Below are positions 7,891 through 18,551 of a stretch of DNA of 33,256 nucleotides, one piece after another. Source of the DNA: Candidatus Mediterraneibacter merdavium (GTDB taxonomy: Bacteria; Bacillota; Clostridia; Lachnospirales; Lachnospiraceae); the NCBI GenBank assembly GCA_019118545.1, contig DWYT01000106.1, forward strand, positions 1 through 33,256, read 5' to 3'. A model generated the notes under the pieces. The model searched no databases and was not told the origin of the DNA. It saw nothing but the letters and a program-made list of their open reading frames with translations. Position numbers and translations under genes: made by a program. How positions within the stretch are numbered: the first letter of the stretch is position 1; each line of letters opens with the position of its first letter.

Positions 7891-9243
7891 TTATTTACCC
7901 ATTGCAGCCTGGGTCGCCGCGTTGGATGTATCGATATATGTATTCACAGATTCCTCAAGATCGTTTCCGTTGAAGATGTTCTGGAGCATATTCCACCATG
8001 CAGTACGCTGCTCAGCCCATCCCGGAGTTACGTTATAGTAATCGCCAAGGTACGGCATCATGGAATTGAATACTGACATACGCTCTTCCTGATCGCTGCC
8101 CTCGTATACATTTCCGAATGAGGAGCGTACCGGGAAGAATCCGGATGCAACGACACTCTCAGGTCCCTGTGTCTCGTCGTCGCATACAAACTCGATGAAT
8201 GTCTTAGCAGCTTCGATCTTAGCGTCGTCGCCGTTATCAAAGATACCGAATCCGTAGATTCCGCCGTCAAGCTCCGGAGTTTTGTCGTCAGACGGGAATG
8301 TCATGGCATAAGCCGTGAAATCAACCTGCTCTGCATAGTTGCTCTCATTGGAAGCGTTCCAGCAGAAGGACATAGCCGCAGTCCCATTAGCGAAAAGCTG
8401 AAGCTCGTCCGCTGCCTGAATTCCAGCGTCATAACTGAGCAGGCCTGCGTCTACCCAGTCAGCAAGCTGCTGGAGGCCTTTGATACCGTTTTCACTGTTC
8501 ATCGCCCACTCTGTATGGTCTTCATTTGTGAAGTCCGCGCTGTAAAGGTTTCTTGCGAGGGCACGTGTTCCCTGATCGCCGCCCTGTCCGCCGCAGTATA
8601 CGACGCCTGTCGTCTCAACGCCTGCGTCCACCAGTGCCTGAAGAGCTTTTCCAAAGTCCTCTGTGCTCCATGTACGTGTCCCTTCGTCAATGTACTGGAG
8701 CGCTCCCGCTTCCTCAAACACCTCATAGTTGATCGCCATGCAGTGCGCGTTCATACAGAGCGGATATTCATAATATGCACCGTCAGAAGACTTGCAGGCG
8801 TTTACTACCGCCTCACTCACTGCGGAAATGTCTGAGAGCGCCTCATCATCCCACAGATCGCTTAAATCGACCATCTTTCCTGCTGCTCCCCATGTCGTCA
8901 CAAGACGCTCCGGTCCTTCCATGATAAGATCCGGCGCTGTCCCTGCCTCGATCGCCGCTGTTACCTGATCATCGCCGGATGTATAATCCAGATACTCTAC
9001 AGATACGCTGATATCCGGGTGCTGCTCATTAAACGCCGCTACGATAGAGTCCACTGTCGCTGAATCACCCCATGAACCGATGGGATATGTCCAGAGCGTA
9101 ATCGCTGTTACGTCTCCTGCCGCATCTGATCCACTGTCCCCTGCATCTCCGGCATCGTTGCCGCCTCCGCCGCCGCATGCAGCAAGTCCTGTCGCCATAC
9201 CTGCACACAAAAGCATAGCCATCCATTTCTTCCAATTTTTCAT
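7891..9243 (-). CDS. Extracellular solute-binding lipoprotein of the sialic-acid ABC importer
   Basis: A 450-residue family-1 solute-binding protein, anchored outside the membrane. The signal peptide (KNWKKWMAM basic start, then a hydrophobic stretch) ends in the lipobox LAAC with Cys23 as the lipidated residue; a low-complexity Gly/Asp/Ser linker (about 24-45) follows. The fold starts at TAITLWTYPIGSW. AAGGAGG precedes the ATG. It is the first gene of the operon, under the promoter at 9281-9309. Ligand specificity (Neu5Ac, 2,7-anhydro-Neu5Ac or sialosides) cannot be read from the sequence; the catabolic genes behind it make a sialic acid the best guess. Confidence 0.92.
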   Translation of the reverse strand: MKNWKKWMAMLLCAGMATGLAACGGGGGNDAGDAGDSGSDAAGDVTAITLWTYPIGSWGDSATVDSIVAAFNEQHPDISVSVEYLDYTSGDDQVTAAIEAGTAPDLIMEGPERLVTTWGAAGKMVDLSDLWDDEALSDISAVSEAVVNACKSSDGAYYEYPLCMNAHCMAINYEVFEEAGALQYIDEGTRTWSTEDFGKALQALVDAGVETTGVVYCGGQGGDQGTRALARNLYSADFTNEDHTEWAMNSENGIKGLQQLADWVDAGLLSYDAGIQAADELQLFANGTAAMSFCWNASNESNYAEQVDFTAYAMTFPSDDKTPELDGGIYGFGIFDNGDDAKIEAAKTFIEFVCDDETQGPESVVASGFFPVRSSFGNVYEGSDQEERMSVFNSMMPYLGDYYNVTPGWAEQRTAWWNMLQNIFNGNDLEESVNTYIDTSNAATQAAMGK

Positions 9244-9280
9244 AATCTACCTCCTTTTGATACGTTTTGCTTCTGAAAAT

Positions 9281-9309
9281 AATATACATGAAATAAAAAT
9301 TTTTTTCAA
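9281..9309 (-). promoter_or_regulatory. SigA-type promoter of the nan operon
   Basis: On the minus strand, -35 TTGAAA (9304-9309) and -10 TATATT (9281-9286) are exactly 17 nt apart in a very AT-rich stretch, about 40 nt before the lipoprotein start codon. Confidence 0.8.
9289..9308. promoter_or_regulatory. Candidate RpiR operator overlapping the nan promoter
   Basis: A 20-nt imperfect palindrome with TGAAA and TTTCA ends and 8 of 10 symmetric positions fills the spacer and overlaps the -35. RpiR-family operators often have TGAAA/TTTCA half-sites. Binding here would block polymerase. The surrounding A/T richness makes some symmetry expected by chance. Confidence 0.45.
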
Positions 9310-9399
9310 TATTTTATTTTAACAAAAACTTTTTTATTTTTTGTATAATTTTCACAATGACTTCCCACAATAACTGAGTAATTAAATCTTAATACACAA

Positions 9400-9430
9400 A
9401 ATCCACCAGTTTCAATCGAACTGGTGGATT
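9400..9430 (-). terminator. Probable terminator after guaB
   Basis: A 12-bp perfect stem (9400-9411 with 9419-9430) and 7-nt loop follow the guaB stop, with a moderately T-rich minus-strand tail (TTTGTGTATT). Confidence 0.7.
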
Positions 9431-9494
9431 GCATATTTTAGGATATTCCATGTTTTCAAACACCGGACAATACCGGAGAGACCTCTCCCCCGCT

Positions 9495-11029
<1,535 letters not shown>

Positions 11030-11140
11030 CCATTTTCCCGGCGGATGTCTCAATTTTAAGTTGATTTATTTTAAGGTTGATTTATAAGTGTATCTTATGG
11101 GTATCTGCTATCGTCTTGTCGAGGATGAGAGATGACGTCC

Positions 11141-11276
11141 GGCGTAAGAAGCACATGTCCCTTGCGGCCACGCTCCCGCTCGGGCCACAACACAGGGGCA
11201 CATAGGAGCGCAAAAAACGCGCTCCAAGTGCCCGTGTTGTTCTACGGGCCGCTTCGTGACATGTGCTCCTTACGCC
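11141..11276. repeat. 136-nt large hairpin (element B)
   Basis: Nested inverted repeat: 11141-11148 with 11269-11276, 11151-11159 with 11258-11266, 11164-11169 with 11247-11252, 11187-11193 with 11234-11240, 11196-11201 with 11228-11233, and the apex 11205-11211 with 11219-11225 around an A-rich loop. It lies between the guaB promoter and the groEL 3' region. No T-run follows it, so it is not an ordinary terminator. It does not share the apical motif of the other two palindromes. Confidence 0.8.
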
Positions 11277-11303
11277 TGCGCTCCCCTCCCCGGCAAACTT
11301 GCA

Positions 11304-11413
11304 ATCGCACATTTAATCTGCAGTTGCCGAAGAAACAAAAAAACAGCCGATCAGGCTGTATCTTTTGAAAACATTACCGAACGGTTGTGTGGGGTGATGA
11401 GACGACTTCGGAA
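11304..11413 (+). repeat. 110-bp direct repeat, copy 1
   Basis: Nearly identical to 11450-11559 (three substitutions that I can see, no indels). It contains the 6-bp hairpin ACAGCC/GGCTGT followed by ATCTTTT. Unlike copy 2, it has no matching right arm. Confidence 0.9.
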
Positions 11414-11449
11414 TAATATACAGCGCATGACAGACACACCCCTCTTTAC

Positions 11450-11559
11450 ATCGTACATTTAATCTGCAGTTGCCGAAGAAACGAAAAAACAGCCGATCAG
11501 GCTGTATCTTTCGAAAACATTACCGAACGGTTGTGTGGGGTGATGAGACGACTTCGGAA
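11450..11559 (+). repeat. 110-bp direct repeat, copy 2
   Basis: Second copy, offset 146 bp from copy 1 (36 bp between copies). Most of it forms the left arm of the palindrome 11470-11785. Confidence 0.9.
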
Positions 11560-11785
11560 CAGGATGCAGAAAAACTTAAAATCTGCCACCATGCGTTAAA
11601 GTTTGCATCGGGATTGTCTGAGGCAAAGCCGAGTTGCCCGATGCAAACTTTGATCTTAGCATGATCGCAGATTTTCTAGTTTTTCCAGCCTGTGGAGCGG
11701 AGTCTCATCAGTTCACACATCCGCGCGGGATATGTCTTGAATGATATTGCCTGATCGGCTGTTATATTTTTCATTTTCTCGGCAA
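11470..11785. repeat. 316-nt nested palindrome (large hairpin element C)
   Basis: It lies directly downstream of groEL. Paired segments from outside in: 11470-11476 with 11779-11785, 11489-11502 with 11749-11762 (14 bp perfect), 11541-11549 with 11702-11710, 11578-11586 with 11667-11675, and 11598-11612 with 11637-11651 (15 bp perfect). The apex (11613-11636), read on the minus strand, is CAACTCG, GCTTTGC, CTCAGACAAT: the same motif as element A on a different stem. The groEL transcript would run straight into it, so it may also end that mRNA. Confidence 0.82.
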
Positions 11786-11792
11786 ACCGGAA

Positions 11793-13481
<1,689 letters not shown>

Positions 13482-13490
13482 CTAAGTGTT

Positions 13491-13778
13491 TTATGCCTCA
13501 ACGATGGCGAGGATGTCGTTCTGTTTTACGATGATGTATTCCTCGCCGTCAAGCTCTACGTCTGTTCCGGCGTATTTGGAGTAGATCACCTTATCCCCGG
13601 CCTTAACCTGCATTACAACTTCTTTTCCATCTATAACTCCGCCCGGTCCGACAGCGATAACCTCTGCCTCCTGCGGTTTCTCTTTTGCCTGCCCCGGCAG
13701 CACGATACCGGATTTTGTCGTCTCTTCTGCTTCTAACTGTTTCAAAACAATCTTGTCACCTAACGGTACTAACTTCAT
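13491..13778 (-). CDS. groES: Co-chaperonin GroES (Hsp10)
   Basis: The 95-residue lid of the GroEL chamber. It begins MKLVPLGDKIVLKQLEAEE; the mobile loop (ETTKSGIVLPGQAKEKPQ, about 19-36) carries the hydrophobic IVL that contacts GroEL, and the roof segment VGPGG is present. First gene of the groES-groEL operon; a GGAGG lies before the ATG. Expression should be repressed by HrcA through the perfect CIRCE at 13806-13832 and induced by heat. Confidence 0.99.
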   Translation of the reverse strand: MKLVPLGDKIVLKQLEAEETTKSGIVLPGQAKEKPQEAEVIAVGPGGVIDGKEVVMQVKAGDKVIYSKYAGTDVELDGEEYIIVKQNDILAIVEA

Positions 13779-13805
13779 TGTGATTCCTCCTTAAATTTAG
13801 TTTTG

Positions 13806-13832
13806 TTAGCACTCATTTATTACGAGTGCTAA
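13806..13832. promoter_or_regulatory. CIRCE operator (HrcA binding site)
   Basis: Perfect inverted repeat TTAGCACTC (13806-13814), 9-nt spacer, GAGTGCTAA (13824-13832), matching the CIRCE consensus, 28 nt before the groES start codon. Confidence 0.98.
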
Positions 13833-13845
13833 ACCTCATGAATAT

Positions 13846-13874
13846 AAAATAGCACTATGATTTGGATTTGTCAA
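13846..13874 (-). promoter_or_regulatory. SigA-type promoter of groES-groEL
   Basis: -35 TTGACA (13869-13874) and -10 TATTTT (13846-13851) are 17 nt apart; CIRCE begins a few bases past the expected start site. Confidence 0.85.
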
Positions 13875-13968
13875 CAAACTTTATAAGGTTTTTATAAAAC
13901 TATTGCTCCTTACAACAAAGAGTTCCTCCCGCGGACTCTCGCGCCATGCGCAGTCACTTTTGCGGCAG

Positions 13969-13997
13969 AAAAGCGCACCCTCCGTCAGGCGCGCTTT
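13969..13997 (-). terminator. Terminator overlapping the end of the small gene after codY
   Basis: AAAGCGC (13970-13976) pairs with GCGCTTT (13991-13997), and TTTT follows on the minus strand. The right arm lies inside the last codons of the upstream gene. Confidence 0.7.
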
Positions 13998-14311
13998 GTC
14001 ATCTTTCTTCCTTCGTATACATTATAAAATCCGTTTTCAATACGGAACTTTAATATCTTCTGATCTTCCTTGCAATATCTTTCCTTCACCACCCCGGTGC
14101 AGTAGAGAAGCTCTGTCTTTGTAGAGATATAGCACCGGTACTTCGCATCAAGTGATATTACCGTAAGGTCGTCCTCTTTCAGTTCCAGATAAATATGATC
14201 CTCCTCCGGGTCGTATTTACACACCCTGCACTGTCTGGTCGCCTCATCAAAGATGCCGTCCGCAGATATCGTCTTCTCCATCCGCAGATCCACAGGATTA
14301 CCTTCATACAT
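13985..14311 (-). CDS. Conserved small protein of unknown function
   Basis: A 108-residue soluble protein that I do not recognise. No signal peptide or membrane helix. It reads as mixed beta-rich sequence: ATRQCRVCKYDPEEDHIYLELKED, then SLDAKYRCYISTKTELLYCTGVV, ending ENGFYNVYEGRKMTKRA. The pattern loosely resembles the PilZ-associated N-terminal beta domain of YcgR-like proteins, but that is only an impression. The ATG at 14311 has GGGAGG 9 nt upstream; a GTG three codons earlier would abut the ribosome site. It sits 18 nt after codY and probably shares its transcript. Confidence 0.75.
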   Translation of the reverse strand: MYEGNPVDLRMEKTISADGIFDEATRQCRVCKYDPEEDHIYLELKEDDLTVISLDAKYRCYISTKTELLYCTGVVKERYCKEDQKILKFRIENGFYNVYEGRKMTKRA

Positions 14312-14329
14312 CGCAGTCACCCTCCCGAA

Positions 14330-15109
14330 CTACACACGTTCTTTTCTGATCTTCTCCAGCTCTGTGAACACATAATCATTTAACACTTTAATATACGTTC
14401 CCTTCATACCGGAGGAACGGGATTCGATCACTCCCGCGCTCTCAAACTTACGGAGAGCATTGACGATGACTGAGCGTGTGATGCCCACACGGTCCGCCAC
14501 CTTGCTTGCCACTAAGATCCCCTCGGTTCCGCCCAGCTCATCAAAGATATGTATGATGGCTTCCAGCTCAGAGAAGGACAGCGTACTGATGGCTGACTGC
14601 ACAATATGCTCTTTTCTCGTCTCCTCGGCGCTCTCCTCGTTCACGGAGCGGAGCATCTCCAGACCGACTACCGCCGTGCCGTATTCGCTTAAAATAATAT
14701 CGTCGATCGAATACGTAGCGTCCCTTTTATAGATAAACAGTGTCCCAAGACGCTCACCCGCGATATCGATCGGGGTAACGATGGCTTGGCAACCCCGCAC
14801 TGCATCACAGGAAAATCCGAGCGTCTCCAGATTCACGTTCTCCTTTGTGGAAAGGATGCTTAAAAGTCTCTCGTTAAGCATTTCATCGATATGCGAGCCT
14901 ACTGTCTCTGTAATAAGCTCTGATATAGCATCTACGCTCGGACACTTGCTTACGCCAAGCACTTTCCCTTTCCGGCTGACTACGAGCACATTAGAGTCAA
15001 GGATCTCTGTAAGAACGGCACAGATATCGTTAAATACCACCTTGCTGGAATTATTGTTGTGCAATAGTTTATTGATCTTTCTCGTTTTGTCTAACAGTTG
15101 TACACTCAT
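14330..15109 (-). CDS. codY: GTP- and branched-chain-amino-acid-sensing repressor CodY
   Basis: Global nutritional regulator of low-GC Gram-positives, 259 residues. Residues about 1-155 form the GAF domain that binds isoleucine and valine; the C-terminal winged helix-turn-helix includes ASKVADRVGITRSVIVNALR (201-220) and the signature SRSSGMKGTYIKV. GGAGG precedes the ATG. It lies 197 nt downstream of topA with its own promoter. In Bacillus subtilis, topA and codY are separated by trmFO, codV and clpQY; here they are adjacent. A CodY-box-like site in the promoter suggests autoregulation. Confidence 0.98.
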   Translation of the reverse strand: MSVQLLDKTRKINKLLHNNNSSKVVFNDICAVLTEILDSNVLVVSRKGKVLGVSKCPSVDAISELITETVGSHIDEMLNERLLSILSTKENVNLETLGFSCDAVRGCQAIVTPIDIAGERLGTLFIYKRDATYSIDDIILSEYGTAVVGLEMLRSVNEESAEETRKEHIVQSAISTLSFSELEAIIHIFDELGGTEGILVASKVADRVGITRSVIVNALRKFESAGVIESRSSGMKGTYIKVLNDYVFTELEKIRKERV

Positions 15110-15181
15110 TACTTCCTCCGACTTTCCTTTGCATACTCCGCAATTGTATATACAAACACTGATAAATTACTGGATGAATCT

Positions 15182-15210
15182 ATCTTATCACGCAATTTTC
15201 AGAATAGCAA
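15182..15210 (-). promoter_or_regulatory. Candidate promoter of codY
   Basis: -35 TTGCTA (15205-15210) and -10 TAAGAT (15182-15187) with a 17-nt spacer. The leader (about 70 nt) contains the perfect palindrome TTGTATATACAA. Confidence 0.6.
15194..15208 (+). promoter_or_regulatory. CodY-box-like site in the codY promoter
   Basis: AATTTTCAGAATAGC matches 12 of 15 positions of the CodY consensus AATTTTCWGAAAATT. It covers the spacer and part of the -35 hexamer. Confidence 0.55.
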
Positions 15211-15230
15211 TACAATTTTTAAATCAATTC

Positions 15231-15296
15231 AGCCATACATCAAACACGGAGGCAGATCATACCTGCATGAATCCGCGAGCAAAATGATGTATGGCT
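15231..15296 (-). terminator. Hairpin after topA, possible weak terminator
   Basis: A 12-bp perfect stem (15231-15242 with 15285-15296) encloses a 42-nt loop with a smaller hairpin. It lies just after the topA stop; the minus-strand tail is AT-rich rather than a T-run, so termination is uncertain. Confidence 0.55.
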
Positions 15297-15306
15297 GGGC
15301 GCCCGC

Positions 15307-17376
15307 TTATTTGCGGCGGCTTGTCACATAACCGCATTTCTCGTTGGCGCACACAAGTTTTGTACCTTTTTCTACCATATAGCCGCCGCACTCCGGGCAC
15401 TTCTCCTTTGACGGCTTCTGCCACGACATGAACTCGCACTCCGGGTTTGCCTCACAGCCATAATATTTTCTGCCTTTTTTCGTCTTGCGGATCACAACGT
15501 CCTTTCCGCAGACCGGGCACGGCACACCAATTTTTTCAAGATAAGGTTTCGTGTTCCGACATTCCGGGAATCCGGGACATGCGAGGAATTTCCCGTGAGG
15601 CCCGTACTTGATGACCATGTTGCGCCCGCACTCTTCGCAGACGACATCTGTCACTTCGTCCTCGATCTTCACGCTCTCCAGTTCTTTCTCTGCTTTCTTC
15701 ACTGCCTCGTCCAGATCCGGGTAGAAGTTGCGTATGATCTCCTTCCATTCGACCTTGCCCTCTTCCACCATATCGAGAAGACCTTCCATATTTGCCGTAA
15801 AGTTCACATCCACGATACTGGGGAAGGACTGTTTCATCATATTGTTGACCACCTCGCCGATCTCGGTGATATAGATATTCTTTCCTTCCTTTGTCACATA
15901 GCGGCGCCCGAGTATGATGGAAATCGTCGGCGCGTAGGTACTGGGACGTCCCACACCAAGCTCTTCCATCGCCTTGACAAGACTGGCCTCCGTATAATGT
16001 GCGGGCGGCTGTGTGAAATGCTGCTTCGGATCAAGCTCCTCTTTTGTGAGGACGGAGTCCATACTCAGGCCGCCGACAAGTACATTGCTCTCCTCTTTTT
16101 CCTCGTCCGCCTCTGTGTAAACGGATCGGAAGCCTTCGAACACCAGCTTGGACGCTGACACGGTAAAACAGTATTCCCCCGCGCCGATCTTAACCGATGT
16201 GGCTTCATATTTTGCCGGGGTCATACGGCTGGCGGCGAACCGTTTCCATATAAGCTGATACAGGCGGAACTGGTCTCTTGTAAGAGAATCCTTAAGAGAG
16301 GCTGGCGTCCTGCTGATATCCGTCGGACGGATTGCCTCGTGGGCGTCCTGAATCTTCTTATCCGCGTTTTTCTTTCCCTGTCCTTTTGCGGCAAATGCTT
16401 TGCCGTAAACAGAAGAAATGTATTCTCTTGCGGCCGCATCCGCCTCGTCCGCGATTCTTGTCGAATCGGTACGCAGATAGGTGATGACACCGACCGTTCC
16501 GTTTCCTTTGATATCAACACCTTCATAGAGCTGCTGCGCGATGCGCATTGTCTTCTGCGTACCAAAATTCAATGCCTTCGCTGCCTCCTGCTGAAGCGTA
16601 CTGGTCGTAAACGGCAGGGGAGCTCTGCGTATCCTCTCGCTTGTCTTAATATCCGTGATCTTAAACTCTGCATTCTCGACCACTTTGAGGATTTCTTTTA
16701 ATTCTTTCTCCGACCCGATGGTCATTTTTTTCTTGTCTGTGCCGTAGAATCTGGCTGTGAGCGGACGCTTCTCGCCCTTTATCTTAAGGACAGCGTCCAA
16801 AGTCCAGTATTCCGCCGGGATAAAGGCGTTGATCTCGTCCTCACGGTCTGCCACAAGACGCAGAGCCACGGACTGCACACGCCCGGCGCTCAAGCCTCTT
16901 TTTACCTTCGCCCATAAAACCGGACTGATACGGTATCCCACCATTCGGTCAAGGGCGCGCCTCGCCTGCTGTGCATCCACCAGATTCATATCGATATCGC
17001 GCGCCTCCTTCAAAGAAGCCTTCACCGCGTTTTTCGTAATCTCATTGAACGTAATACGGCGCATCTTCTTAGGATCCAGCTTAAGCGCCGCGGCAAGATG
17101 CCACGAGATCGCCTCTCCTTCGCGGTCAGGGTCGGTCGCGAGATACACTTTATCCGACTTCTTTGCCTCTTTCCTGAGAGTAGCAAGGATATCTCCTTTC
17201 CCCCGGATCGTAATATATTTTGGTTCATAATCATGCTCTACGTCGATTCCCAGCGAACTTTTCGGCAGATCACGCACATGCCCCTGAGAAGCCTCCACTG
17301 TATAACTGCTCCCAAGAAATTTTTTGATCGTTTTCACTTTCGCAGGTGACTCCACGATAACAAGATAATGCGCCAT
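15307..17376 (-). CDS. topA: DNA topoisomerase I
   Basis: Type IA topoisomerase that relaxes negative supercoils, 689 residues. The Toprim domain begins YLVIVESPAKVKTIKKFLG and holds TDPDREGE (81-88) for Mg2+. The catalytic tyrosine is Tyr300 in VGVITYLRTDSTR. Three C-terminal C4 zinc ribbons are present: CEECG with CPGFPEC, CPVCG with CEANPEC, and CPECG with CANEKC. Length is typical for clostridial TopA. It follows dprA by 22 nt and is probably on the comM-dprA-topA transcript. Confidence 0.98.
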   Translation of the reverse strand: MAHYLVIVESPAKVKTIKKFLGSSYTVEASQGHVRDLPKSSLGIDVEHDYEPKYITIRGKGDILATLRKEAKKSDKVYLATDPDREGEAISWHLAAALKLDPKKMRRITFNEITKNAVKASLKEARDIDMNLVDAQQARRALDRMVGYRISPVLWAKVKRGLSAGRVQSVALRLVADREDEINAFIPAEYWTLDAVLKIKGEKRPLTARFYGTDKKKMTIGSEKELKEILKVVENAEFKITDIKTSERIRRAPLPFTTSTLQQEAAKALNFGTQKTMRIAQQLYEGVDIKGNGTVGVITYLRTDSTRIADEADAAAREYISSVYGKAFAAKGQGKKNADKKIQDAHEAIRPTDISRTPASLKDSLTRDQFRLYQLIWKRFAASRMTPAKYEATSVKIGAGEYCFTVSASKLVFEGFRSVYTEADEEKEESNVLVGGLSMDSVLTKEELDPKQHFTQPPAHYTEASLVKAMEELGVGRPSTYAPTISIILGRRYVTKEGKNIYITEIGEVVNNMMKQSFPSIVDVNFTANMEGLLDMVEEGKVEWKEIIRNFYPDLDEAVKKAEKELESVKIEDEVTDVVCEECGRNMVIKYGPHGKFLACPGFPECRNTKPYLEKIGVPCPVCGKDVVIRKTKKGRKYYGCEANPECEFMSWQKPSKEKCPECGGYMVEKGTKLVCANEKCGYVTSRRK

Positions 17377-17398
17377 AAATCTGATTCCTCCACTAGCA

Positions 17399-18499
17399 CT
17401 AAGCTATAATATACTGATTCTTCGATATCTCTCTTATGTACCCCTCCAGCTCCAGCGCCACAAGAAGCTCCATTGCATACCTGATATCGATCTTCGCTTC
17501 CGCTGCCACCTGAGCCACGCTTTTAGGATACAAACCGAGACAACTATACACCAATTTTTCTGGACTTTCAAGCATTTTTTCATTTTTGTCCGGCTTTTTG
17601 TCCGGCTCTCTATGTCCTCTCATTTCGCCATATTCTGACATTCCCCACTCCTCTAACAAGAGCTGCGGAGTGAGGAGTATTCCTGCTCCCTGACGGATCA
17701 GACGGTTGCATCCGTCACTTAGGGAGCTGTTCACCGGGCCGGGGAGAGCGTACACATCCCGGCCCTGCTCCAGCGCCATATCCACGGTGATTAGAGAACC
17801 GCTCCTTCGTCCCGCCTCCATCACGAGAACGACGTCAGAAAGGCCGCTGATGATCCGGTTGCGCGCCGGGAAATGCTGCGGCAGCGGCGGAGTGCCCGGC
17901 GGATATTCTGAGATAATGCCGCCGCCCTGCTCTAAAATATCCACGCAAAGTCCGATATGCTCCTTCGGATAGCAAATGTCCGCCCCGCAGCCTAAGACCG
18001 CATATGTCCTTCCGCCTCCCATGAGCGCCCCGCGATGCCCCATGCCATCGATTCCCCTCGCCATCCCGCTGATGATCTCCACGCCATGCCCGGCCAGTGA
18101 ACGCGCAAAGTCTACGGCATATTTCTCCCCATACGGCGTACATTTCCTCGCGCCCACAAGCGCCGCCTTTTTCCTTCTTTCGTCAGGAAGGTTTCCTTTC
18201 ACATAGAGCGCATACGGGAAATCATGCAGTTCTTTTAAACGCTTTGGATATTCCGCCGAACACCACGGCACAAAACGGATCCCCTTCCCCAGCATCTTAT
18301 CCGTTTCCTCTTTCAACCCTGTCTGACGTTTTGCCTGTACAAGGGCGTCACATTCCTTTTCATTAAGAAATGTAAGACTTCTTAAATGCGTTTCTTCTAT
18401 ATAATAGACAGCCTTTGCTGATTTCATGTATTCTCTTAGCAGACATTTTTTTCGCGCGGAGACTCCCCGCACATTTGCAAGCCAGTATTCGTATTCCAT
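17399..18499 (-). CDS. dprA: DNA-processing protein DprA (Smf)
   Basis: DprA binds incoming single-stranded DNA and loads RecA during transformation; many non-competent Clostridia keep it. From the start used here the protein is 366 residues: an N-terminal SAM-like part, the Rossmann domain (ALVGARKCTPYGEKYA, SGMARGIDGMGHRGAL, ISEYPPGTPPLPQHFPARNRII) and a C-terminal winged helix (SPEKLVYSCLG onward). AGGAGG lies 5 nt before the ATG at 18499. An ATG 39 nt upstream (18538) would add a lysine/glutamate-rich leader (KMAKKEDEKEEK) and is also possible. It is 52 nt (or 13 nt) after comM. Confidence 0.95.
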   Translation of the reverse strand: MEYEYWLANVRGVSARKKCLLREYMKSAKAVYYIEETHLRSLTFLNEKECDALVQAKRQTGLKEETDKMLGKGIRFVPWCSAEYPKRLKELHDFPYALYVKGNLPDERRKKAALVGARKCTPYGEKYAVDFARSLAGHGVEIISGMARGIDGMGHRGALMGGGRTYAVLGCGADICYPKEHIGLCVDILEQGGGIISEYPPGTPPLPQHFPARNRIISGLSDVVLVMEAGRRSGSLITVDMALEQGRDVYALPGPVNSSLSDGCNRLIRQGAGILLTPQLLLEEWGMSEYGEMRGHREPDKKPDKNEKMLESPEKLVYSCLGLYPKSVAQVAAEAKIDIRYAMELLVALELEGYIREISKNQYIIA

Positions 18500-18551
18500 C
18501 TTCTCCTCCTTTTCGTCTTCTTTTTTCGCCATTTTCATCTTCTCCCTTTCG

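Noticed and set aside
9244-9280. Possible catabolite-repression (cre) site near the nan promoter
   Set aside because: The best candidate matches the cre consensus poorly.
11132-11664. Several short ORFs in the palindrome region before groEL
   Set aside because: They arise from the repeats themselves, have basic low-complexity translations and no ribosome sites.
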